A DNA stretch of 18,670 nucleotides from JAWXUT01 sp044426075 (lineage in GTDB: Bacteria; Bacillota; Clostridia; Christensenellales; DTU072), in the NCBI GenBank assembly GCA_044426075.1, contig JAWXUT010000026.1, forward strand, positions 1 to 18,670, read 5' to 3'. A model generated the notes under the pieces. It ran no database searches. It was not told where the DNA came from and worked only from the letters and a program-made list of their open reading frames with translations. Made by a program: the position numbers and the translations under genes. Below, one piece after another: positions 8,760-15,357 of the stretch (positions within the stretch are counted from its first letter, which is position 1; every line of letters begins with the position of its first letter).

Positions 8760-8955
8760 GAAAATTAAAGTAAAGATAAGGTGCGATATAGGGCTTTGCA
8801 AAAATATGGCAGACTACACAATAATTAAAGACGGCACACCGCGAAGCCACCAACTTTACATTTGTAATGAATGTGCTGTTGCATTAGCAAAGTCAATAAA
8901 AGACGAACTTTATCCAAAGAAAATCAAAAAACCTAAGGGTGAATTGGAGGAGTAA
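8749..8955 (+). CDS. small zinc-finger-like phage protein
   Basis: A 68-residue basic protein whose ATG lies 11 bases inside the previous gene, behind CAGGAG (8736-8741). Two cysteine pairs, C12/C17 (CDIGLC) and C39/C42 (CNEC), are separated by 21 residues and would form one zinc site of the zinc-ribbon or treble-clef kind. The stretch between them, ADYTIIKDGTPRSHQLYIC, is likely a beta hairpin. The C-terminus is Lys-rich and then acidic. I have the impression of similar short proteins in late regions of Firmicutes phages, but know no assigned role. A regulatory or nucleic-acid-binding role is inference. The gene ends directly at the start of the holin-like gene. Confidence 0.7.
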   Translation: MRLEKIKVKIRCDIGLCKNMADYTIIKDGTPRSHQLYICNECAVALAKSIKDELYPKKIKKPKGELEE

Positions 8956-9156
8956 ATGTGGAGTGATGTATGGGAAACAGCTATGCAAAACGGACTATGG
9001 GCAATGATGTTTATCGTATTGTTTTATGTTCAACTTAAAGATAGCAAAATCCGCGAAACAAAATATCAACAAACCATTGAAAGTCTTGCTAAAAAAATTG
9101 ATATAATAAATGACATTAATGAAAAAATTGATGACATTCGCGAGACAATCAAATAA
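8956..9156 (+). CDS. BhlA/UviB-type holin-like protein
   Basis: A 66-residue protein with GGAGGAG (8946-8952) before its ATG, which follows the previous stop without a gap. It has one hydrophobic segment (about residues 13-26, GLWAMMFIVLFYVQ), then 'KDSKIRETKYQQTIESLAKKI' and a charged helix. This is the layout of the BhlA/UviB family: a short periplasm-facing end, one membrane helix, 'RE-x-KY' and a coiled coil. Members are associated with bacteriocin or phage lysis and are thought to permeabilise the membrane. No endolysin gene follows, so lysis would need an enzyme encoded elsewhere. The last codons are duplicated downstream by a 23-bp tandem repeat. Confidence 0.8.
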   Translation: MWSDVWETAMQNGLWAMMFIVLFYVQLKDSKIRETKYQQTIESLAKKIDIINDINEKIDDIRETIK

Positions 9157-9184
9157 TCAAACGCGAGACAATCAAATAATCAAA
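9139..9184 (+). repeat. perfect 23-bp direct tandem duplication
   Basis: Bases 9139-9161 and 9162-9184 are identical, each beginning CGCGAGACAATCAAATAATC. The first copy contains the last five sense codons and the stop of the holin-like gene. The second repeats them outside the gene and runs into the A-tract of the terminator. It could be a replication-slippage product or a trace of recombination at the right end of the phage module. Confidence 0.95.
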
Positions 9185-9220
9185 AAAGGCTGTAAGGAAA
9201 AACTCTTACAGCCTTTTTTT
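9182..9220. terminator. bidirectional intrinsic terminator between the phage module and spoIVA
   Basis: A nine-base-pair stem, GGCTGTAAG (9188-9196) with CTTACAGCC (9205-9213), has an eight-base loop. It is flanked by six A on the left and seven T on the right, so the stem extends by A-T pairs and works as a U-tract hairpin on both strands. It would end the phage transcript (+) and the spoIVA transcript (-), whose stop codon lies eight bases to the right. Confidence 0.92.
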
Positions 9221-9227
9221 AATAGGT

Positions 9228-10700
9228 TTAAATTAGTATGCAGAGCACTCCGCCACGGCTTTCGTTAACTATGCGGGTGACTGTTTTTGTGAGTTTCTTT
9301 TGGGTGTCGGCCGGCATATTTAATACTTTTGCATTTATATCTTCTGCAACTATTGTGCTAATTGATCTACCAAACATATTGGTCTCCCATATAGCTTGGC
9401 GGTCGGTTTCATATTGTGACAATAGCTCTTTTTCTAGGTCACGGCACTGTTGTTCGTTGCCTATTGCGGGGCTTACTTCGGTTTCTACATCAACGCGCAT
9501 TAGATGCAAGCTTGGTGCGGTTGCTTTTATCTTTATGCCATATTGGCTACCTTTTTTGGTTAGTTCGGGTTCTTGAAGTTGCATATCATTGAATGTTGGC
9601 AACACTATGCCATAGCCATTTTCGGTGGCTTCTGATATTGCAGTTGCGTATTTTGAATATTCTTTGTAGGCGTGGGTTGCCTTTACAACATAGCTCATCA
9701 GTTTGTAGTCATCTTTAATATCTTCACCGCATTGCTCGCTTAATATATCGTAGAATATGCCTTCTTTTGCAAGATAGCTGAGCGTTATTTTGCCCGTTGC
9801 GCTGTCTACATAAACATCTGGGTCGGGCATTAATGCGTCGCATTCGTCTAGCACAGCATACAATTTTTCGTAGTCGCTCATTTTGCAAAGTGCGCCGGTG
9901 TCGCTTGTTAGATTTTTTATAATTGTTGATATTATTTCGTGGTTTTTAGGTAATGCACGCATCCATTTAGGGATGTTTATATCAATTGATGTTATTGGAA
10001 ATTCCATTAATACGCTGTTTAAAATGGCACCAAAATCTTCCGCACTGCACTCGTTAACATTTACTGCAATAACTGGTGTTTCATATTTTTCTGATAGGCT
10101 TAACGCTAATTCTTTTGCTAATTTTGCATTGGGTTTTGCACTGTTTAGTACTATTACAAATGGTTTGCCAATTGCCTTCATTTTTTCAACAATGCGCGCT
10201 TCCGCATCAACATAGCTGCTTCTTGGGAGTTCGGTTACACTGCCGTCGGTTGTCATAACGATGCCTATTGTGGAGTGCTCTGTTATTACTTTATCCGTGC
10301 CAAGTTCTGCTGACTGCTGAAAGGGCATTTCGCTATCTGACCAAGGTGTTTTTACTAGGCGTGGCTTGTCATTTTCGGTGTGACCCATTGCTTCTGCTAC
10401 AATATATCCCACACAATCTATTAAACGCACGTTTGCAGCTGTTGTTCCCATTTGCAGCCTAACCGCTTCATTTGGCACAAACTTTGGTTCTGTTGTCATA
10501 ATAGTTTTGCCGTCTGCTGACTGAGGGAGCTCGTCAATTGCGCGCGCTCGTTTGTTTGCGTCTTCTATTTTATCAAGCACAAGTGTTTCCATAAAACGCT
10601 TAATAAATGTTGATTTGCCCGTTCTAACTGGGCCAACCACTCCAATGTATATGTCACCGCCGGTTCTAACCGCAATGTCTGTATATATGTTGTAATCCAT
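9228..10700 (-). CDS. spoIVA: SpoIVA, spore coat morphogenetic ATPase
   Basis: SpoIVA forms the basement layer of the spore coat on the forespore outer membrane. In Bacillus it hydrolyses ATP to polymerise and is anchored by SpoVM. The 490 residues match the family length (492 in B. subtilis) from the start MDYNIYTDIAVRTGGDIYIG. Walker A is GPVRTGKST (23-31), 'TIMTTEPKFVPNEAV' (66-80) is the conserved threonine (sensor) region, and 'RLIDCVGY' (92-99) is the Walker B-like strand. The hydrophobic tail GGVLCILI closes the protein as in relatives. GGAGG (the complement of 10706-10710) precedes the ATG. The frame is complete. No gpsA neighbour is visible, and a phage module occupies the downstream side. 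Confidence 0.97.
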   Translation of the reverse strand: MDYNIYTDIAVRTGGDIYIGVVGPVRTGKSTFIKRFMETLVLDKIEDANKRARAIDELPQSADGKTIMTTEPKFVPNEAVRLQMGTTAANVRLIDCVGYIVAEAMGHTENDKPRLVKTPWSDSEMPFQQSAELGTDKVITEHSTIGIVMTTDGSVTELPRSSYVDAEARIVEKMKAIGKPFVIVLNSAKPNAKLAKELALSLSEKYETPVIAVNVNECSAEDFGAILNSVLMEFPITSIDINIPKWMRALPKNHEIISTIIKNLTSDTGALCKMSDYEKLYAVLDECDALMPDPDVYVDSATGKITLSYLAKEGIFYDILSEQCGEDIKDDYKLMSYVVKATHAYKEYSKYATAISEATENGYGIVLPTFNDMQLQEPELTKKGSQYGIKIKATAPSLHLMRVDVETEVSPAIGNEQQCRDLEKELLSQYETDRQAIWETNMFGRSISTIVAEDINAKVLNMPADTQKKLTKTVTRIVNESRGGVLCILI

Positions 10701-10728
10701 AATCGCCTCCGATATATTTTAATGTTAA

Positions 10729-10756
10729 ATTATATGTGGATTTTTTATTATTATTC
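10729..10756 (-). promoter_or_regulatory. candidate sigma-E promoter of spoIVA
   Basis: On the - strand GAATAAT (complement of 10750-10756) and CATATAAT (complement of 10729-10736) are separated by 13 bases. This is close to the known sigma-E pattern KMATATT / CATACAHT, with one mismatch in each element. A start near 10722 would give a leader of about 22 bases that contains the GGAGG. Sigma-E (mother cell) control of spoIVA is established in Bacillus and Clostridia. Confidence 0.6.
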
Positions 10757-10786
10757 CGATTGAGCTGATAATAATATAATTTGCAA

Positions 10787-10815
10787 TTGACAAAAGCTTT
10801 ATAATATAGTAGAAT
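10787..10815 (+). promoter_or_regulatory. sigma-A-type promoter for the sialidase-like/radC-like operon
   Basis: A perfect TTGACA (10787-10792), a 17-base spacer and TAGAAT (10810-10815) form a strong vegetative promoter on the + strand. Transcription from about 10822 gives a leader of roughly 93 bases. I found no riboswitch-like or attenuator hairpin in that leader. It diverges from the sigma-E candidate for spoIVA, about 30 bases away. Confidence 0.75.
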
Positions 10816-10914
10816 ATTTACATACTCTGTTTATATGATTTTGTTATAGGGGAATAAGGCAAAACAAGGCAGTTTAAAGTGTAGAAATATACGGAGATTA
10901 TAGGAGAACAGAAT

Positions 10915-12231
10915 ATGTCTAAAAAGAAAAGGGATATTAGCGGGCAAGCTTATTATGAAGCAAAGGTTGTGGATTTAACAACGATTCCCGACGGCTGTAA
11001 CGAAAAATATTTTTATTTGTACAACCAACATGTTGTTGATGACAACACGGTGAAGGCGGTTGTGGCTGGCAAAATTACAAATTATTTAGGGCATCCTGAC
11101 ACGGTTTTGCTTGACAACGGCAACTTGTTAACGTGCTATCCAGAAGGACACGGAAGAGGCGCAACACGCATAAAAATTAGTCACGATAACGGCAAAACTT
11201 GGCCAGAACTTGTGCCAAACTTGCCACGTACATTTAAAGAAACCAAAGAGACGCCCACAATTTACAAGTTAAATTTTGTAAATGGCGACCAAAAGTTGAT
11301 AATAATTTCTGGTAGACCTATGTGGCGCGGAAATAAAAAAGAGGCTCAAGGATTTGACGCTGCAGTTTCCACCACAAAAGAAAACGGCAGTTGCAACGGA
11401 ATGGAGTGGGAGGCACACGAAAATTTCTTTGGACCACATTCTGGCAGAAGGGGTTATTATGCGCCAGCAGGCACATTTTCAGCTGTTGTAGCAATGGCAA
11501 GCCTAACTCATTTAAAAGAGGATGGCGAATTTATAGATAAATGGATGGGAATATTCCATGACCATAAATTTAATGTTTACAAGACATATTTAACATTTTT
11601 AAAGAGCGGCGATATGCACTGGACCTATCCAACTAGGCTTTTTGATATGAATTACAGAGACAGAGAGTTTGCATACAACTTTTGCGAACCCGAAGTTGTG
11701 CGTTCTCCAAAGGGTGATGAGCTTGCAATTTTAGTTAGAACAAACTCAAAAACCATATGTTCCCACGTATCATTCTCAAAGGATGAGGGATTAACGTGGT
11801 CGGTTCCACAACGGGTGTCGCGCGAACTTACGGGCGAGAGGCATAAAGCTGAATATTGCCCAATTACTGGCAAATTATTGATTACTTGTCGCAATATAGA
11901 TTGGCCTTTGGGTGAGGAATATTATGCAGACGGCTTCTTTTCACGCGGTTGGGTAACTTGGGTTGGCGATTATGATGACCTTAAAAAAGGCGAAGACGGA
12001 CACGGTGACTTCCTTATTAAAAATGCACATACATATTTGCGGGGACAAACTGCTTCCACAACTATGGCAAATAGCGATACGGGATACGCGGGGCTCGCAA
12101 TAGACAAAACGGGTATGGTAATAAGCACCTCATATGGAGTGTTTGACGCAAGCCGCAAAGATACCTATGTAATTTGTAAACGGTTTAGGTTGCAAGACGT
12201 AGTTGCTGTTTCGGGGATAGAGTTGAAGTAG
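10915..12231 (+). CDS. sialidase-superfamily (Asp-box/BNR) protein, cytoplasmic, substrate unknown
   Basis: A 438-residue six-bladed-propeller type protein with AGGAG (10902-10906) before the ATG. Two perfect Asp boxes (S-x-D-x-G-x-x-W) are seen: SHDNGKTW (89-96) and SKDEGLTW (288-295). 'HPDTVLLDNGNLLTCYPEGHG' (60-80) sits where GH33 sialidases have their first catalytic strand, but the Arg of the classical 'RIP' motif is replaced (LGHP, 58-61). 'NFCEPEVVRSPKGDELAIL' (255-273) and 'RHKAEYCPITGKLLIT' (309-324) match a family I know annotated as exo-sialidase in Clostridia and Paenibacillus. There is no signal peptide, so it would act on an imported or internal sugar. It may not be a true sialidase. 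It is cotranscribed with the radC-like gene four bases downstream. Confidence 0.8.
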   Translation: MSKKKRDISGQAYYEAKVVDLTTIPDGCNEKYFYLYNQHVVDDNTVKAVVAGKITNYLGHPDTVLLDNGNLLTCYPEGHGRGATRIKISHDNGKTWPELVPNLPRTFKETKETPTIYKLNFVNGDQKLIIISGRPMWRGNKKEAQGFDAAVSTTKENGSCNGMEWEAHENFFGPHSGRRGYYAPAGTFSAVVAMASLTHLKEDGEFIDKWMGIFHDHKFNVYKTYLTFLKSGDMHWTYPTRLFDMNYRDREFAYNFCEPEVVRSPKGDELAILVRTNSKTICSHVSFSKDEGLTWSVPQRVSRELTGERHKAEYCPITGKLLITCRNIDWPLGEEYYADGFFSRGWVTWVGDYDDLKKGEDGHGDFLIKNAHTYLRGQTASTTMANSDTGYAGLAIDKTGMVISTSYGVFDASRKDTYVICKRFRLQDVVAVSGIELK

Positions 12232-12235
12232 TATA

Positions 12236-13678
12236 ATGATAGAAGTTTCAGCGATAAAAGAGCTATATTTACGTGAAAAACTAGCCAACAACGACAGCCG
12301 CAGTTTGTCAGATGAAGAAGTTTTAATCTGGTTGTTGATGGATATAAAAACTAGCGCAAGTGAAGCATACAGAATTGCTGATTCACTCATTAAAAAACAC
12401 AAAACACTGCAAAAAATACTAAGTTTAGAAGAAAAAGATCTGTTAGAAATAGCAGATATGCGTAGCAATAACATATTTGTGCTGCGCAATTTTTTGCGAT
12501 TTATGGACGCATATCGCAAGTTGGCAACGCGCTATAAAGATAAAAACAATTTGTATAATGTAGGAAGACTGAGCATAAAAAGTGCAGAATTTGAAAAGTT
12601 TGTTATAAACGATAGCCGTAAAGGCACATTTGTTTTGTTGTTAAAAAGCGATGCAAAAAGAGGATTAGTGTACAATATCGGTGGCGCTAGTGTTGATGAA
12701 ATAATGGCAGATGAAAGCTTTGTTTCTAAGCTAAAATCAACAAAATCGCCAAGTGCGATAGTTGTTATTTGCGTGCGTTGCGAAGATAATAGCCTCAGTG
12801 AAGATGAGAAGTTGCGCTTGCAACAATTAAACAACCAACTAAAACGCTTTAAATCACGCTGTTATGACTACATTTATATGGATAAAGGCACTAAATATAG
12901 CTTGAGGAGTGTAGCTAGTGCTGATTTTAAAGGTGAAGTTGTATCTAATTTTTACACTAAATCGATAAATAAATCCAAAAAATCCGCAATTGCTATTGAA
13001 GATAAACTACTAAATATGCCCGACGAGTTGAGCGCAATAGAGGTGCTTTCACTTATGGTGAAATATCGCGTGCCAGAAAATACAGATGTTTCCGCACTGG
13101 CGTGCAACATTATTGAGGCGTGTGGATTTTTGAAAAATGTTTGTTGCGGCACTATTGAAAATTCTAAAACAGATGAAAACTTTAGCACATATTTATCCAA
13201 TTATTTTGCAGAATGCGGAGCAATATATAATAGAATAAAATCCGGAAAGGATAGGCACATTGAGATATGTTCTTTGGCAGCAGCCGTCAGTTTTTATAGC
13301 GCACACGTAGGATTTGAAGGCGTAGAAAAAAGTTATTTGTTGTGCTTTAATAGCAACGGAGATAATCCACAAAGTATGCCATTTTCTGTAGGTGAACAAA
13401 GCAGTGTTGTTGTAAATCCAGATGCTGTTATCAATATGATGTGCAGAAATGAAAGTAAGCATTTGGTGTTAGTTCACTCCCACCCATTTAGCGATGTTGC
13501 ACCAAGTTGTAATGATATTGCATTTACGCATTACTTGATTAAAGAATTGGATTTTGTTGGATATCAGTTAATTGATCACCTTATTGTAAGCAGCGATAAT
13601 TATATTAGCTTGCGAGCTATGGGTGTAATTAATACTCCTTGTAACAAAATAATATTGCAAAAGTGGTTTGATAAATAG
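12236..13678 (+). CDS. double-length RadC-like protein (tandem HhH + JAB, first JAB degenerate)
   Basis: RadC/UPF0758 proteins are about 225 residues: a helix-hairpin-helix-like N-terminal part and a C-terminal JAB/MPN metal domain. This one has 480 and looks like two copies. Copy one: 'EKLANNDSRSLSDEEVLIWLL' (14-34) and 'LLEIADMRSNNI' (69-80) are the RadC N-terminal part, then a JAB-like stretch (110-228) whose metal site has become 'CVRCEDNSLSEDEK' (179-192). Copy two: a diverged helical part (255-340) followed by JAB with an intact JAMM motif H-x-H-x7-S-x2-D (H414, H416, S424, D427) and 'QLIDHLIVSSDNYISLRAMG' (444-463). Its ATG is four bases after the sialidase-like stop with no good Shine-Dalgarno site, so it is probably translated by reinitiation. 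Function of RadC-type JAB proteins is unsettled. Confidence 0.82.
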   Translation: MIEVSAIKELYLREKLANNDSRSLSDEEVLIWLLMDIKTSASEAYRIADSLIKKHKTLQKILSLEEKDLLEIADMRSNNIFVLRNFLRFMDAYRKLATRYKDKNNLYNVGRLSIKSAEFEKFVINDSRKGTFVLLLKSDAKRGLVYNIGGASVDEIMADESFVSKLKSTKSPSAIVVICVRCEDNSLSEDEKLRLQQLNNQLKRFKSRCYDYIYMDKGTKYSLRSVASADFKGEVVSNFYTKSINKSKKSAIAIEDKLLNMPDELSAIEVLSLMVKYRVPENTDVSALACNIIEACGFLKNVCCGTIENSKTDENFSTYLSNYFAECGAIYNRIKSGKDRHIEICSLAAAVSFYSAHVGFEGVEKSYLLCFNSNGDNPQSMPFSVGEQSSVVVNPDAVINMMCRNESKHLVLVHSHPFSDVAPSCNDIAFTHYLIKELDFVGYQLIDHLIVSSDNYISLRAMGVINTPCNKIILQKWFDK

Positions 13679-13686
13679 TAAGTTTG

Positions 13687-13714
13687 GGTTACCTAAAAAG
13701 CGTTTTTAATAGCC
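13687..13714 (+). terminator. weak hairpin after the radC-like gene, doubtful terminator
   Basis: GGTTA (13687-13691) can pair with TAGCC (13710-13714), and TAAAAA with TTTTTA inside, around a GCG loop with a small internal bulge. There is no T-run after it, so intrinsic termination is uncertain. The rest of 13679-13837 is AT-rich and shows nothing else I can name. Confidence 0.25.
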
Positions 13715-13823
13715 TAAAACAAGAATTGTACAAACAACCTATTAAAAAAACAAATTCCTTAAATCTTTTACAGATAAACATATATCGCTAAATTTTAATA
13801 TTCATTTCACAAAATCAACACAA

Positions 13824-13860
13824 AACATACAACTATAATATGTTGACTAATATAAACATA
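13824..13860. promoter_or_regulatory. candidate operator: three AACATA/TATGTT half-sites over the promoter
   Basis: AACATA (13824-13829), TATGTT (13839-13844) and AACATA (13855-13860) alternate in orientation, spaced 15 and 16 bases start to start. The right pair forms a seven-base inverted repeat (ATATGTT/AACATAT) with a ten-base centre that covers the -35 element. A further AACATA lies at 13777-13782. A bound dimer here would block the promoter. The region is AT-rich, so chance is a real alternative. Confidence 0.35.
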
Positions 13861-13871
13861 TAAGGTATAAT
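13843..13871 (+). promoter_or_regulatory. strong sigma-A-type promoter giving a leaderless transcript
   Basis: TTGACT (13843-13848), a 17-base spacer and a perfect TATAAT (13866-13871) form a near-consensus promoter. The expected transcription start, about seven bases after the -10 element, falls at 13878, the A of the ATG of the next gene. An AAGG (13862-13865) that might pass for a Shine-Dalgarno site lies inside the promoter spacer and would not be transcribed from here. Confidence 0.75.
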
Positions 13872-13877
13872 GCTATT

Positions 13878-15356
13878 ATGAGTACAAAATCTAAGGTTGT
13901 AAAGACCCGCAAAAAACACAATATAGCCGTAATAATAATTGCCGCATTACTTGTTGTAATGATTGGTGGTATTGTGGTGATTGAAAATTTGCCAAGCACA
14001 GCTACTGCAGGGGTTATGTCGGCTGAAGATATTTTATCAGTTGATATCCAATACACTCCCGAAGTTAAAGCAGCTTTTAGCAAACAATTCACGGCATATA
14101 TCAACACAATTTTTGAGGATTTTGATTTAGGGACTGATTCAAGCGGACTATTTTCAAGCAACTATGGTTTGGCAAATATAGTGTTAACAAGCTTGTCAGA
14201 AGCGCGCATATCAACAGATAAAGTTGTGGCGCTGGGCAATTATTTAGAGTCAAAAGATGCAAGCGATTTTATTGTCAACGTGCTAATGGCTTATTTAGAT
14301 ATAGATAATTTAGAAGAACAATTAGAAAATGGCACAATGACTGATGAAGAAGTGCAAGAATATCTAGAAGAGCGTATGAATATGTCTGCTGATGTAAATA
14401 TTTTTGCAATTATTATGGCGGAAATTGATCTTCCAATAGTGCTTGCAGAAATAGTTGAGCAGACCGTTTTGACAACTGAAGAGTTGGGCAGAGTTGCCTA
14501 TTATGTATTGGTAAACAGCACCACTGGAAGCGCGCAAACCGAGCTTACGGCATTGGGTTCTGATGCGTTTTCTGCAATTTTTGTGGATACATATACTATG
14601 TATGAGATGTTCTCGCTAATTCAGAGTGGAGACACAATTACGCGCCCAGAAGCCCGAATGATTCGTGAATTATTATATGAAATGGGCACAAGTTACAACG
14701 ATATTTTAACAGATTTTGGCAGTGAAAGAATTGAAGCATTGCTTGGCACAAGTGATCCGGTTTTATTAGACGATAGCGAGAGTTATTACGCACAAATGAA
14801 TTATATCGTAGAGAATTTAGAGGGATTGCCAACATATGTATTGGCGTTAGCGGGTGAATTTTTGACCAATTTAGATTCGGCTATGTTTGACAGTATAGCA
14901 GATTATTCCTCATCTCGAGACGAAACAGAATTTACATATGTCATGATAATGGCGCTGATAGGCGGCTATGAAGCGCACGAATATGCGTTGGTAGAAACGG
15001 GTCTTACACAAGATGAATTGATAGCAAAATTGGCGGCGGTTTTGGCTGGGCTAGAGTGCGTTGACGGGTTAGGCGAAGCAGAAGTTGTGCCAGATGGCGA
15101 ATTGGAAGCATACACCGAGCAATACACAGCTATTTTAAATGAACTTTTTAGTGACTTACAAAAGTTGTATGAGATGTGTGCAGATATAGAAGAGTTAGAA
15201 GATGTTATCGCGAAAGAAGAGGAATATTTGCAAGAGATTCAGTACTTAATTAATCAAATTTCCACAGAAATGGATGTGGCTGTAGAGGGCGCAAACAAAT
15301 TGAGTTTGATATTTGCATACAGCACAATAATGAGTTTGTTTAGCGAGGAGATATAA
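13878..15356 (+). CDS. membrane-anchored, acidic helical extracytoplasmic protein, unknown family
   Basis: A 492-residue protein with a basic N-terminus (KSKVVKTRKKHN), one hydrophobic segment (about 16-35) and then an acidic exported body. A-x-A at 42-44 leaves open cleavage by signal peptidase, but a retained anchor is as likely. The body is almost entirely helical and poor in Cys. Residues 435-475 (from 'LFSDLQKLYEMCADIEELED' on) look like a coiled coil. I recognise no domain, and it is not a MacA/HlyD-type adaptor (no lipoyl or beta-barrel segments). The start is the only ATG, GTG or TTG before the membrane segment. The stop is one base from the ABC ATPase gene, whose GAGGAG lies in this gene's last codons, so it is probably a partner of that transporter. 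Leaderless expression is predicted. Confidence 0.75.
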   Translation: MSTKSKVVKTRKKHNIAVIIIAALLVVMIGGIVVIENLPSTATAGVMSAEDILSVDIQYTPEVKAAFSKQFTAYINTIFEDFDLGTDSSGLFSSNYGLANIVLTSLSEARISTDKVVALGNYLESKDASDFIVNVLMAYLDIDNLEEQLENGTMTDEEVQEYLEERMNMSADVNIFAIIMAEIDLPIVLAEIVEQTVLTTEELGRVAYYVLVNSTTGSAQTELTALGSDAFSAIFVDTYTMYEMFSLIQSGDTITRPEARMIRELLYEMGTSYNDILTDFGSERIEALLGTSDPVLLDDSESYYAQMNYIVENLEGLPTYVLALAGEFLTNLDSAMFDSIADYSSSRDETEFTYVMIMALIGGYEAHEYALVETGLTQDELIAKLAAVLAGLECVDGLGEAEVVPDGELEAYTEQYTAILNELFSDLQKLYEMCADIEELEDVIAKEEEYLQEIQYLINQISTEMDVAVEGANKLSLIFAYSTIMSLFSEEI

Positions 15357-15357
15357 A

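Noticed and set aside
8392..8853. 153-codon open frame on the - strand opposite the helical virion gene
   Set aside because: Shadow of the repetitive Ala/Glu-rich coding sequence; no ribosome binding site seen and no domain.
9139..9184. CRISPR-like direct repeats
   Set aside because: Only two adjoining copies with no spacer between them and no cas genes.
9883..10215. Open frames on the + strand within spoIVA
   Set aside because: spoIVA is unambiguous on the - strand over this whole stretch.
10822..10914. Possible riboswitch or attenuator in the leader of the sialidase-like gene
   Set aside because: I found only a short AAGGC-type direct repeat and no stable stem or known aptamer pattern.
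13878..15356. Identification of the exported helical protein as a MacA/HlyD adaptor
   Set aside because: No lipoyl or beta-barrel segments and no Gly/Val-rich hairpins typical of adaptors; the sequence is helical throughout.
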